NCBI GenBank assembly: GCA_028565635.1
Contig: JAOXYB010044071.1
Location: forward strand, 1-12,570
Length of the DNA: 12,570 nucleotides
Reading direction: 5' to 3'
From: Phoronis ovalis
Taxonomy: Eukaryota > Phoronida > Phoronidae
Shown here: positions 5,635-12,570 of the stretch, piece after piece
Position numbering within the stretch: the stretch's first letter is position 1
How the letters are laid out: each line of letters opens with the position of its first letter
Notes under the pieces: generated by a model
The model's database searches: none
What the model was told of the DNA's origin: nothing
What the model saw: the letters and a program-made list of their open reading frames with translations, nothing else
Program-made: the position numbers and the translations under genes

Positions 5635-8604
5635 GTAAGTGAAAAAAACAATTCAGTCTGTCAGATTACAACATAGGATTAGTACTTGATTGCCTTTATT
5701 TTCGACCATGTGATGTGATGAAGCTGGAAATTGTGCTGTGTAATTCAGTTTTACATCATTATACACCATCCTGGGGAGACCTATTATATCCCTGGATTGC
5801 TGTCAAGGTTTTTCAATTAACCCTTGAATCATGTGACTTGGGATTTATAATATATTTATAAATTGTGGCTGTATTTCTGTCCATGAATTTTATATTCTGT
5901 ATGATATTGGATAGGCAGACCGATTTTTGTGTTGTTTTTTTTTGCATCCCACAAATAACAACATTCAGTGTATAGGTTTACCTTTAAATGACCTCCTAGA
6001 ATCTAATAAACATCAAGCAACTCACCAGATAGGAATGCTGGATAATTATTGGGACATATTGTACTAATTTGAAGCCCCATTGTTTTGGCTCTGTATTAGT
6101 AACATTTAAATTTGATTCAGATTTGAGGTGTATAAGTTTAAAAAACAGTGTAATGTACAATGAATTTTTTTTGTCTGCATGAAATCTTGACAAATTGTCT
6201 GGAATTTCCCATATGTGTCTTGATATCCACTGAAAGGAAATGAATGTGTACTTTTTGTTTTATCCTCTTTGTCTGAAAAACTGCATGTAAGCGCTAAACA
6301 TGAACATAGCTGCAATCGGCTATTTGTATTTTCAAATATTTGTTGCACAAAGCATGATGTAATTTTGGTGATCCTGTTTAATGTGACTCTTCTTCCATTA
6401 CAGATTATAGACATACCCCTTCCCCAGCAGATGAGCCACCAGTGAAACGACATTGTCCAGAATTTTTACAGACAAAAATGAAAGGTAAGCTAATAGTTCA
6501 CTACACCTTTCTGGCCAGAGTAACGTCTCTAAATAATATGTTCAGAAGCACTAAGACTAAGTAGGTGGGAAACAATTACTGCAGTCAGTAAAAAAATTTA
6601 ATATGGTATTGTGTATTGATTTTGTTCCAGAAATCTAATTTTAGACTACCATTGTTTGGCTAAATCAGGCACCACTTATTATAGTGGGAAAATGAGAAAA
6701 TAAATGCAGTCAGCATGAGTGTGTGGATTAAATTTAAATTGTCCTTAGCTAAGTTAACCCAGTAATAAATCTGTTTTACAAATACAGTGTATTCATTTGT
6801 CTCCATCTAAAACTTTTATATATAGCTTTTCAACATTTGTAAATAAGGAAATAAAAGCTTTTATAATGGGAAATAGCATGTACATGTCATCATATTCTTG
6901 GTAATCTACCAGGATATTTTGTTATTAAAATGCCTTGTTGTGGGCCCTCATTCAGTTTTTAAAGTGAGTATGATGCAGTTATTTAAACAATTAAATCCTG
7001 ACCATTGAACAAAAGGTATTAAATGTAAAAAAATGTGTTATAATTATAAAAATGCAGACAATAAACATTTTAATTCTCATGCATTGAGGAACATAAATCT
7101 AGTGATGGCAAAAAAAATGTGAAAATAAAACATGCGTACCAAAGTTTATCTGAAGTACTGCACTATGCATCTGAGCAAGTAATACAAACATTGCTGAAGT
7201 TGCCAATGACTATATGACTATTCCAGTAATGTTTCTGCTCAATAATGGAAAATACATTACTTCAGTAAAAGACACATCTGGGAGGTGCAAGGTGTCTGCA
7301 TACAAAAATATGCTAACTACATTACTAATGTCAATAGTATGCCAAATTTTTCAAGCAGTTGGAAATGATTTCTTTCTGTTATCACTGGAATGTAACAATC
7401 CTTTTCAATCTTTTGTATCAATCTCCTCAATTTGTTTTATTTTTCAGTTGCTTTGGATTCCAATATCACTCTGTGGCAGTTTCTACTGGAGTTGTTACTT
7501 AGTAACCAGTATAGAGATATTATCACATGGACCAATAATGATGGGGAATTTAAGTTGATAAATGCAGAAGAAGTAGCAAAACTGTGGGGACAGAGAAAAA
7601 ATAAGCACAACATGAATTATGATAAACTAAGTCGTGCACTGAGATATTATTATGATAAAAATATCATTAAAAAAGTTATGGGGCAGAAATTCGTATACAA
7701 ATTTGTGTCGTTTCCGGAGATTGTAAAAACAGAGAACAAGATTCCATTTAGACAAAAGATTGAAAGTTTAGCGCAGGAAAACGCATATCGCCATACAAAC
7801 ATACCACATGGATTGCCATTCCAACAGTATTCCGAGACCAAACCATTTCAAACTGTATTACCATCAGCATCTGTAGGTCTTTCTGTGCCAGTTACTCAAT
7901 GGCAAGCTGCTATGCCAATTAATCAGTTACAAGGACTACAAGGTGCTAGTTATCCATATCATATATCACAATACGAACCACCAAAATATACACTGACACA
8001 ACCCATGGGTATTCCACAGATTCCGACAATGGTGAGTTCGACAGAGGAACAAACAACAATGCAACCACCACAAATTCCACCACAGCGATCAACACCTAAT
8101 AGTGCCCGTGCATCCCCATCTGCTAGGCTTACTCCTCAGAGTACTGCAAGATTAACTCCGCAGAGTACTAGTCCACTTACATCAACAGCGGAATTACCAG
8201 TGCCATCAACACAATCAAGTATAACATCTGTGTCGGCAAGTCACAAACTGAAGCCAATTCCTAATCCATTAAGTTTGACTTCAACAATGGCATATGGTGG
8301 AATGAATGTAGCTAGTCCATCTCCGCTGAAAACATCAATTCCAGCTATTCAGACACCAATTTTACTCACAAGTCCATTCCCAGGACAACGCACACCATTA
8401 ATGTCTGGATTACATTTCTGGAGTTCGTTGAGTCCTGTTGCTACACTAAGTCCAAGATATAGCACTAGTAGTACATTTCAATTTCCAGGTTTAGGACTCA
8501 CTACTTTGTCTCCTGTAACCTTGGGTTCTTTTACTGGTTTTGAAAATTTATCTTCGCCTGTTTTTGTTAGCTCACCCGCTATTGTCAAAAATGAGGTATC
8601 ATAG
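5607..8604 (+). CDS. ELK: ELK-family (TCF subfamily) ETS-domain transcription factor, spliced join(5607..5634,6404..6484,7448..8604)
   Basis: Seen: the three coding segments total 1266 nt and give 421 residues plus TAG. Both introns are phase 1 and GT-AG. The ATG at 5607 is the first in frame after an in-frame TAA at 5574 in the same exon. The ETS domain spans about residues 43-126. It contains [18 protein letters not shown], and the recognition helix [16 protein letters not shown] (92-107), with the two GGA-contacting arginines at R99 and R102. The C-terminal half holds a D-box-like segment ([11 protein letters not shown], about 303-313), the ELK signature [10 protein letters not shown] (359-368), an FxFP ERK-docking motif FQFP (380-383), and 15 S/T-P sites from residue 252 on. 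Family knowledge: TCFs are nuclear, bind CCGGAA sites, join SRF on CArG boxes, and are switched on by ERK/JNK/p38 phosphorylation. Length is close to human ELK1 (about 428). Odd points: a ~39-residue N-terminal extension, and an SRF-binding B-box that is hard to recognise. ELK1, ELK3 and ELK4 cannot be told apart here; this is probably a single pre-duplication ELK. Confidence 0.95.
5635..6403 (+). other. ELK: ELK intron 2
   Basis: GTAAGT donor, TTACAG acceptor, 769 bp, phase 1. It is AT-rich with no repeat or conserved motif that I can name. Open stretches on the minus strand here are antisense chance frames. Confidence 0.8.
6404..6484 (+). other. ELK: ELK exon 3: coding exon of the N-terminal extension
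   Basis: The exon is 81 nt, bounded by TTCCATTACAG and GGTAAGC. It encodes residues 10-36 and the first base of Val37. The peptide contains two adjacent S/T-P sites (HTPSP, residues 13-17), an acidic-proline stretch (ADEPP) and a basic VKRH. Vertebrate ELK proteins begin almost directly at the ETS domain (MDxxxTLWQF), so this exon encodes a lineage-specific extension or one lost in vertebrates. The exon call rests on good splice sites at both ends and on frame compatibility with the ETS exon. No homologue was recognised for the peptide itself. Confidence 0.85.
6485..7447 (+). other. ELK: ELK intron 3
   Basis: GTAAGC donor, TTTTTCAG acceptor with a good pyrimidine tract, 963 bp, phase 1. It is AT-rich. 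An open frame across its 3' end (7214-7558) runs into the exon in the wrong frame and is not a gene. I see nothing else in it. Confidence 0.8.
7478..7725 (+). other. ELK: ETS DNA-binding domain (winged helix), encoded region
   Basis: This is the DNA-contacting part of ELK, about residues 43-126 of the protein. It is nearly uninterrupted identity with remembered ELK1/ELK4 sequence through AEEVAxLWGxRKNK, [20 protein letters not shown] and [13 protein letters not shown]. The tryptophans of the ETS repeat (W46, W64, W83 by frame count) and the arginine pair of the recognition helix are present. Conservation of the [18 protein letters not shown] segment favours the ELK/TCF group over ERG, ETS1 or GABPA. 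Confidence 0.95.
8122..8169 (+). repeat. ELK: 24-nt tandem coding repeat, ARLTPQST twice
   Basis: Two adjacent copies of the octapeptide ARLTPQST (residues 262-277) are encoded by 24-nt units at 8122-8145 and 8146-8169 that differ only at synonymous positions. Each unit carries one T-P phospho-acceptor candidate. This looks like a small in-frame duplication that raised the number of proline-directed sites in the linker before the D-box. Confidence 0.8.
8338..8604 (+). other. ELK: ELK C-terminal transactivation (C-box) and ERK docking region
   Basis: Residues about 334-421 align with the ELK1 C-terminus: [26 protein letters not shown], the FQFP docking motif, and a terminal SSPVFVSSP corresponding to STPVVLSP. 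S365 and S371 occupy the positions of the key ELK1 activating serines (S383/S389). The last residues form VKNE (416-419), a consensus SUMO-acceptor tetrapeptide. A second one, VKTE, sits just after the ETS domain (129-132). Kinase and SUMO roles are from the family; they are inferred, not shown, for this protein. Confidence 0.85.
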
Positions 8605-9278
8605 GACTGATTTTTAAAAATGTTAGCTGTAATCTTCATTCATACTCATATTACATCAAAGTACAGTTATTATGTCTGCCAATACTGTAATGCACAGGAA
8701 ATGAAATGTTTTAACTGGTCCAGTATATGTATGTTTGTAAGTACAAAACATCCCATATCAAATTATTTTTGTATTTTTTTGTATTGTATGCCCCCTGTTG
8801 TTGATATTTTAAAATTTGAGCTGCTAGTATTGTTTATATGGTTATGTATAAATAATTAGTCATTTGTAAACTTTTGGATATTTTATTTAAATTGCTTTTA
8901 AAAGTTGATAGCACATTTGTTGTGATTAATGAGTGCTATATTTTTATTTTAAAGTGCCAATATTTGTGTTGGTGTAAATTATCTACATTATTGTGTATTT
9001 TTAGCTGTTACATCAAGAATGTGCTACCAATTTAACCGTATGATCTAGAATATCATAGTCTCTACAAACTTTTTTTCGTTACATTTATTTTGTAAAAATG
9101 AGGAATTATATTTACCTCTTCATTTCAAGTAATGTTAATTCTAAAATGATCCAGTATAAAATCCTTATTTACTGTAATAACAGGAAATTTGCACCAGTAG
9201 TTGTGTGAAACAATTTTATTAGTGTTTTGAGATGTAACAGCTTGTTGGTCTGTAATTGTTATGCTTGTAGTTTTAGGT

Positions 9279-9286
9279 TGTATATA
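9279..9286 (+). promoter_or_regulatory. Pumilio response element in the 3'UTR
   Basis: TGTATATA matches the PUF-protein consensus UGUANAUA exactly. Such sites usually lower stability or translation of the mRNA. In AT-rich DNA one chance occurrence per kilobase is not surprising, so function is unproven. Confidence 0.4.
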
Positions 9287-9515
9287 TGTGAACTGCTGGC
9301 AGGCCAGTGTACAGAAAGTTGATATTTAGTTGTAAAGTTTGGTTTTGCATTTTATCACCATCTGGAATCATGGTAAAAATCTAGATGTCCTTGATCATAA
9401 CAAATAAATTGGAAAATATTGTTGCTTTACAAGATTTATATCATTTATAAAATTTGCTAAGTCTGGGAACATAATTTTTATAGATTATATACAAATTATT
9501 ATGTGTTCAAGCAGC

Positions 9516-9521
9516 AATAAA
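9516..9521 (+). terminator. poly(A) signal AATAAA
   Basis: AATAAA is followed after about 15-45 bases by T-rich and GT-rich sequence (TGTTTTTT, then GTGTCTGTAGTGG), the expected downstream element. Cleavage near 9535-9545 is inferred. An earlier AATAAA at 9403-9408 could give a shorter 3'UTR. Confidence 0.6.
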
Positions 9522-9540
9522 AACAAATACCATATACAGT

Positions 9541-9640
9541 TCTATAAAAATAACCTTGTTTTTTACCCAGTGTCTGTAGTGGTCAGTACATCAAACATGA
9601 TCTATACCCACAGTTTATGAACTATTGTGGCATTAATGCA
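9541..9640. other. immediate 3' flank of ELK
   Basis: Short AT-rich spacer containing the GT-rich downstream part of the probable poly(A) site (to about 9585). Nothing else is recognised. Confidence 0.4.
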
Positions 9641-9651
9641 TTGTATACCTC

Positions 9652-9675
9652 CTACAGGTCATGCTACAGGTCATG
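9652..9675 (+). repeat. 12-bp perfect tandem repeat with AGGTCA half-sites
   Basis: CTACAGGTCATG is repeated twice without spacer. It contains AGGTCA at 9656-9661 and 9668-9673, nuclear-receptor half-sites spaced as DR6. It marks the 5' edge of the dispersed-repeat remnant that follows. Confidence 0.6.
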
Positions 9676-9880
9676 CTCTAGATAGTATCCAGTCTCCAGT
9701 ATCAAGTATGTGATTTTCACCAATATCGATCAATTAGTTCAAGACCTGTGATACACCCATTCCATCCACCAAGTTTCGTTCAAGTTCATTAATTTATAAA
9801 TTCAGATATTCTGCTAACAAACAATTAGATAGAAGGACAGCTGAACCTGACACCACCATCTGGTGGAAGAGGTAATAATG
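9676..9880. mobile_element. dispersed non-autonomous repeat remnant
   Basis: The order CCACCAAGTTTCGTTCAA, then ATATTCTGCTAACAAACAA, then GACAGCTGAACCTGACACC resembles a short interspersed repeat found many times in bivalve genomes (recalled, not searched). It ends with CCACCATCTGGTGG (9853-9866). No coding capacity and no clear terminal inverted repeats. Confidence 0.45.
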
Positions 9881-10161
9881 ACGCAATATACTAGCTAAGC
9901 AGATTGTATAAGCATGCAAATAATATTACCAGTATTAAGGATAACTACTTGTCCGAGTATTATTTTAAAATTTGAGTGGTTGTCTATTATTCTTACAATC
10001 TTGTAACATTCAGGATATTATAAATTATTGTAACAAAGCCTTCTAAAGTGAAGGAAATTTATTCAACAAGCATTTAAAACATTATATTTTGTCAGCAAAT
10101 TCCATTCACTCTGTAAAATTGAGACAAAGCCATGTAGGAAACTGTGTCAGCATTCAATAAA
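9881..10161. other. non-coding; POU octamer at 9914-9921
   Basis: AT-rich sequence with a perfect ATGCAAAT octamer. Nothing else is supported. Confidence 0.4.
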
Positions 10162-10175
10162 GTGCCACCTAGTGG
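10162..10175 (-). promoter_or_regulatory. CTCF-type motif, minus strand
   Basis: GTGCCACCTAGTGG reads CCACTAGGTGGCAC on the minus strand. This agrees at every core position with CCASYAGRKGGCRS, the bilaterian CTCF consensus. Whether this species' CTCF uses that motif is assumed from its conservation in other bilaterians. Confidence 0.5.
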
Positions 10176-10700
10176 ACTAACTAAAACTTATCCCTCAAAA
10201 AATGAGAAATCAAATTTATATTTCAGAATTTGGACAAAAACAAATGCATCACTCCATTTAAAATGTCTTGATAATCAAAAAATGTGCATTTATTTTTTTA
10301 AAATTTACATTATAAAGGACAATATTTGCAATCAAAATTTTGATCCCCTTGAGAGCTAAGATTGCCTGAGGAGGTTACTTAAATATTCCCAGGGAGGGGG
10401 TGCCTATGGGGTATATTTTTATCCTATTTGGTAGCATAAGTGTTGGTAAAATGGTAGTTAAAGTGTCTCATTTTTCAGAAATAGCTTTTAGTCCAGGAAA
10501 GGGTGCTGCACTCTGTGATTGTATGTATGTTAACCTCCATTCTTTAAACTATTTTCAAAAGCAATTCAGAAATAAATTTAATTGTTTGTAATCCAGAATG
10601 GTAATAACATTTAAAAAGATTGAGTAAAATGCAATATTTATTAAAATTAATATTTTCTTTGTGGAAGTTTTTTTAAAATATTCAATAAGTTAAAAAATTA
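10176..10700. other. non-coding, nothing recognised
   Basis: AT-rich. Short open frames (10144-10359, 10400-10591) have no recognisable product and biased low-complexity composition, so they are treated as chance. Confidence 0.5.
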
Positions 10701-10715
10701 CGCCACTAGAGGCAC
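10701..10715 (+). promoter_or_regulatory. degenerate CTCF-like motif, plus strand
   Basis: CGCCACTAGAGGCAC resembles CCACTAGAGGGCAC with one G missing. It is weaker than the motifs on either side and may be a decayed copy. Confidence 0.25.
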
Positions 10716-11418
10716 TGATCTCACTAACTGTTAAAAAAAAACAACTATCATATATATTGCCAGGAAATAAAGTTTATAATAAAGGTAGAGCTTGATTTTG
10801 TAAAAATCCGTATAATTATTGAATATTGTTTGAAATTGTGTATCTTTTGGGACATTGTTAGACAAAACTTAAATATAATCACAAATCAGTGGGCCCTATA
10901 AATATCAAGACGGTTCATAATGTTGTAAGGTCAGGTCATGTGACTATTGGCTGGTCTGATTATTCAACCTATACCTTCACCTCTTGTACTATCGGAGGTA
11001 TGGAGTATTTATTATTAAACAAGTGAGTTGGTATTAGCTAATCACTATTTCCCCTTTATAGCTATAAGTAGATTTTCAAATAGCATTCTACCATATTTTT
11101 TTTCTGAAATTTAATTTCATCAGTGTGCTGAAAATTCTTTATTCATTGAGGAATCACTGACTGTAGTGGCCAAAAAAAGATTCAACATTATTGAAAAAAA
11201 TTATTTTTAATAAAGTTTATTACTATTCTGGATTATTACTCAATTAACAGTTTTTGGTTTCAAATATTTTTCTTCATAATGTAAATTGTCATAAACTAAA
11301 TGCACACTCGTGATTCTCACAACATTTTGAACAGGACGATGCAATTATTGTTTTCAAATTTTGCAATTTAATTTTTGATTTTCAATTTTTTTTAGAAATT
11401 AAATTAGTTCTAGTAAGT
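10716..11418. other. non-coding; AGGTCAGGTCA at 10928-10938
   Basis: AT-rich with several homopolymer A/T runs. An overlapping pair of nuclear-receptor half-sites at 10928-10938 is preceded by TA (TAAGGTCA form). No gene is seen. Confidence 0.4.
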
Positions 11419-11432
11419 TCACTAGGTGGCAC
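11419..11432 (+). promoter_or_regulatory. CTCF-type motif, plus strand
   Basis: TCACTAGGTGGCAC differs from the reverse complement of the 10162-10175 motif only at its first base. The two motifs point away from each other, 1.25 kb apart. Confidence 0.45.
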
Positions 11433-12001
11433 TTAACTATTACTAAGAAAAATGCCAACAAAATTAGTTTACATGAGTTAATTATTACAGTGTATATCAA
11501 GACATAGGCCGAATGCTGTTTAGCTGTGATATAAAAGTTTCGATCGCGGAGATAAAAATGGAAAAACAAGTCCACCAGTGATGCAATACCAGTTTCTATT
11601 AATAAGAGAGTTAATGTTAACCCATTATTTTGAATTACACATGGATTTATTCCTATTTTGTAAGTGTATTATGCAGTATGTGCTGAGCAACAATATTACA
11701 GTATCACCAGATTATGAGAGTCCAACTGAGGAAGATGATTTTCATATTGAAAAATGCTGAATTCAATTTCCTCTGTCAAATTTATTCCTCCTTATGTTAT
11801 TTATTTTTTACATATTTTCTGTAGATCGAAGATCACAAATTAATTCTTTATGAAATAAGTATAATACACTATTCAAACAAGTGCTACAAATCTGAAATAT
11901 GCCAGAAGAAATATTAACTTTAATCTTTATAGTGTTGTTAAACACAAAGTGTCTAAAGCCACAAATATCAATAAATTAAAAATGGTAATTTTTTAAAAAG
12001 A

Positions 12002-12005
<4 letters not shown>
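11433..12005. other. non-coding, nothing firmly recognised
   Basis: A 60-codon open frame at 11578-11760 starts ATGATG and ends in an acidic ESPTEEDDF stretch. No family is recognised and there is no splice or promoter context. The rest is AT-rich. Confidence 0.4.

Positions 12006-12039
<34 letters not shown>
12006..12039. repeat. (AT)17 microsatellite
   Basis: An uninterrupted run of 34 bases of alternating A and T. It is likely polymorphic in length, self-complementary and able to extrude a cruciform. Confidence 0.95.
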
Positions 12040-12041
<2 letters not shown>

Positions 12042-12440
12042 TAATTTCTTAATACAGTAATAACATACATCTTTCACTATAGCACACCCACCGACTATAA
12101 CTAAGCCTTGAAGTGCATTGTTACAAACCATACTTTGATGGCGAATAAATCCACCTCTTTCATTCCACATCCCTCTGCAAATAATGATGTGTGGCCGATT
12201 CGTCAATTTGTTAAGAAGAACTGTCTATACACAAAGTGCATAAAATTATCTCTTTTCTCTTACAAAACTATAGAACATGATAAAAGCACTGTCATACTCA
12301 TTTTTCACCGAGTTGTGGGTTCTAGAATGTTTTACACAATCGCTGATTATATACCCAAATTTCAAGTTGGTGTCACTTCACTTAAAACTAAGTTCCAGCA
12401 TACCTACCAAAATATTTTCTATTTTAATGTTCCACCAAAA
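12040..12440. other. non-coding flank before the retrotransposon fragment
   Basis: No gene is supported. Two overlapping open frames in different registers (12108-12452 and 12277-12528) show no family signature. The stretch 12340-12400 has the flavour of the AAATTTCAAGTTGGT-type dispersed repeats noted upstream. Confidence 0.4.
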
Positions 12441-12570
12441 TTCGCCATCTAGTAGTAAAAATCAAAGTAAGAAATATGGTGGGCATTCATTATTTTGCAA
12501 CATTTATAGATATGAAAAAAGCTTTTGATTGGGTAAATCATGATATTCTGTTTTATAAATTGCTTTTAAA
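12441..12570 (+). mobile_element. 5'-truncated non-LTR retrotransposon (LINE), reverse transcriptase fragment, continues past the window
   Basis: In the frame of 12503 the sequence reads HYFATFIDMKKAFDWVNHD then ILFYKLLL. This is RT motif A of LINE-type enzymes (F-x-D-x-K-K-A-F-D-x-V-x-H-x-x-L-x-x-K-L), including the first catalytic aspartate at codon 12509-12511. The frame is open from 12428 to the window end. The QxGFR motif expected some 30-45 residues earlier is absent in all three plus frames. This fits 5' truncation typical of target-primed insertions, with the junction somewhere in 12428-12470. The clade cannot be set; the spelling is like jockey/RTE-X-type elements of molluscs. It is transcribed in the same direction as ELK. 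Confidence 0.8.

Larger units (their letters stand above)
7448..9540 (+). other. ELK: ELK exon 4: last exon with ETS domain, activation domain and 3'UTR
   Basis: The acceptor is a strong pyrimidine-rich tract ending TTTTTCAG at 7447. The open frame runs without interruption to TAG at 8602-8604, so the whole ETS domain and the whole C-terminal regulatory region lie in one exon. The frame remains open upstream of the acceptor to 7432, but the phase-1 donor of the preceding exon and the position of Val37 show that 7448 is the real exon start. The 3' end is placed near 9540 from the AATAAA at 9516. The exact cleavage point is inferred. Confidence 0.85.
8605..9540 (+). other. ELK: ELK 3'UTR
   Basis: About 935 nt of AT-rich sequence follow the stop codon. 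It has U-rich and AUUUA-containing stretches (for example around 8880-8890 and 9080), which are compatible with short mRNA half-life. It also has one perfect Pumilio recognition element (9279-9286). Small open frames here are chance. The 3' boundary rests on the poly(A) signal only. Confidence 0.65.

Noticed and set aside
5996-6453. minus-strand open frames (6193..5996 and 6453..6106)
   Set aside because: They overlap ELK intron 2 and lie antisense to exon 3. The composition is low complexity and no family is recognised.
7432-7447. ATG at 7432 as the ELK start (390 residues)
   Set aside because: The ATG lies in the polypyrimidine/acceptor region. The upstream exons join in phase and supply a better start at 5607.
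7214-7558. 114-codon frame entering exon 4
   Set aside because: It is in a different frame from the ETS domain, so it is a shadow of intron plus exon sequence.
8834-8845. CArG-like TTTATATGGT in the 3'UTR and similar imperfect copies at 3629 and 4108
   Set aside because: They miss consensus CC or GG bases and are expected often in AT-rich DNA.
8620-8859. 79-codon frame after the ELK stop
   Set aside because: AT-rich 3'UTR sequence with Phe/Tyr/Cys-rich chance translation.
11578-11760. 60-codon frame with an acidic tail
   Set aside because: Begins ATGATG and looks faintly protein-like, but has no recognised domain, splice sites or promoter. Kept only as a note.
12108-12528. two overlapping frames before the LINE fragment
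   Set aside because: Neither contains RT motifs. The real RT frame is a third register, that of 12503.
1-12570. tRNA, rRNA, CRISPR or bacterial-type operon features
   Set aside because: I saw no cloverleaf B-box GGTTCGAATCC, no regular spacer array and no compact gene packing. The window is an animal nuclear locus.

Overview
This is AT-rich metazoan nuclear DNA carrying one complete intron-containing gene. The gene is an ELK / ternary complex factor (TCF)-type ETS transcription factor on the + strand. It has GT-AG introns, a long AT-rich 3'UTR, and an invertebrate-looking N-terminal extension before the ETS domain. Surrounding low-copy repeats resemble those of bivalve molluscs (recalled pattern, not a search result), so a lophotrochozoan, probably a mollusc, is the best guess.

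Layout. (a) 1-3100 is upstream non-coding DNA with several decayed duplications: a tandem pair at 606-990, an AGCGAGCA repeat cluster at 1265-1452, a 39-bp hairpin at 1934-1972 and an interrupted duplication at 2441-2841. I see no gene there. (b) 3150-3280 is a compact promoter-like module: an ETS site, two perfect CArG boxes exactly 20 bp apart, two perfect CREs, an E-box between the CREs, and another ETS site. (c) A probable 5'UTR exon ends at 3789 (alternative donor at 3616). It is followed by intron 1 (3790-5565), coding exons 5566-5634 and 6404-6484, and the large last exon from 7448 with its stop codon at 8602-8604. The spliced CDS encodes 421 residues. (d) The 3'UTR runs to about 9540, with AATAAA at 9516. 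(e) The 3' flank (9540-12440) has no gene. It holds dispersed-repeat remnants, several CTCF-like motifs and an (AT)17 microsatellite. (f) From about 12441 to the window end there is the start of a 5'-truncated non-LTR retrotransposon reverse transcriptase.

How it fits together. TCF/ELK proteins bind with SRF at serum response elements (CArG plus ETS site) and are activated by MAP kinases that dock on D-box and FxFP motifs. This ELK gene encodes the ETS domain, D-box-like, LSP activation and FQFP docking motifs. Its own putative promoter is a double SRE plus double CRE, as in immediate-early genes. The strongest hypothesis in the window is therefore a MAPK-responsive, autoregulated ELK gene. 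Support is sequence-level only; the transcription start has not been seen.
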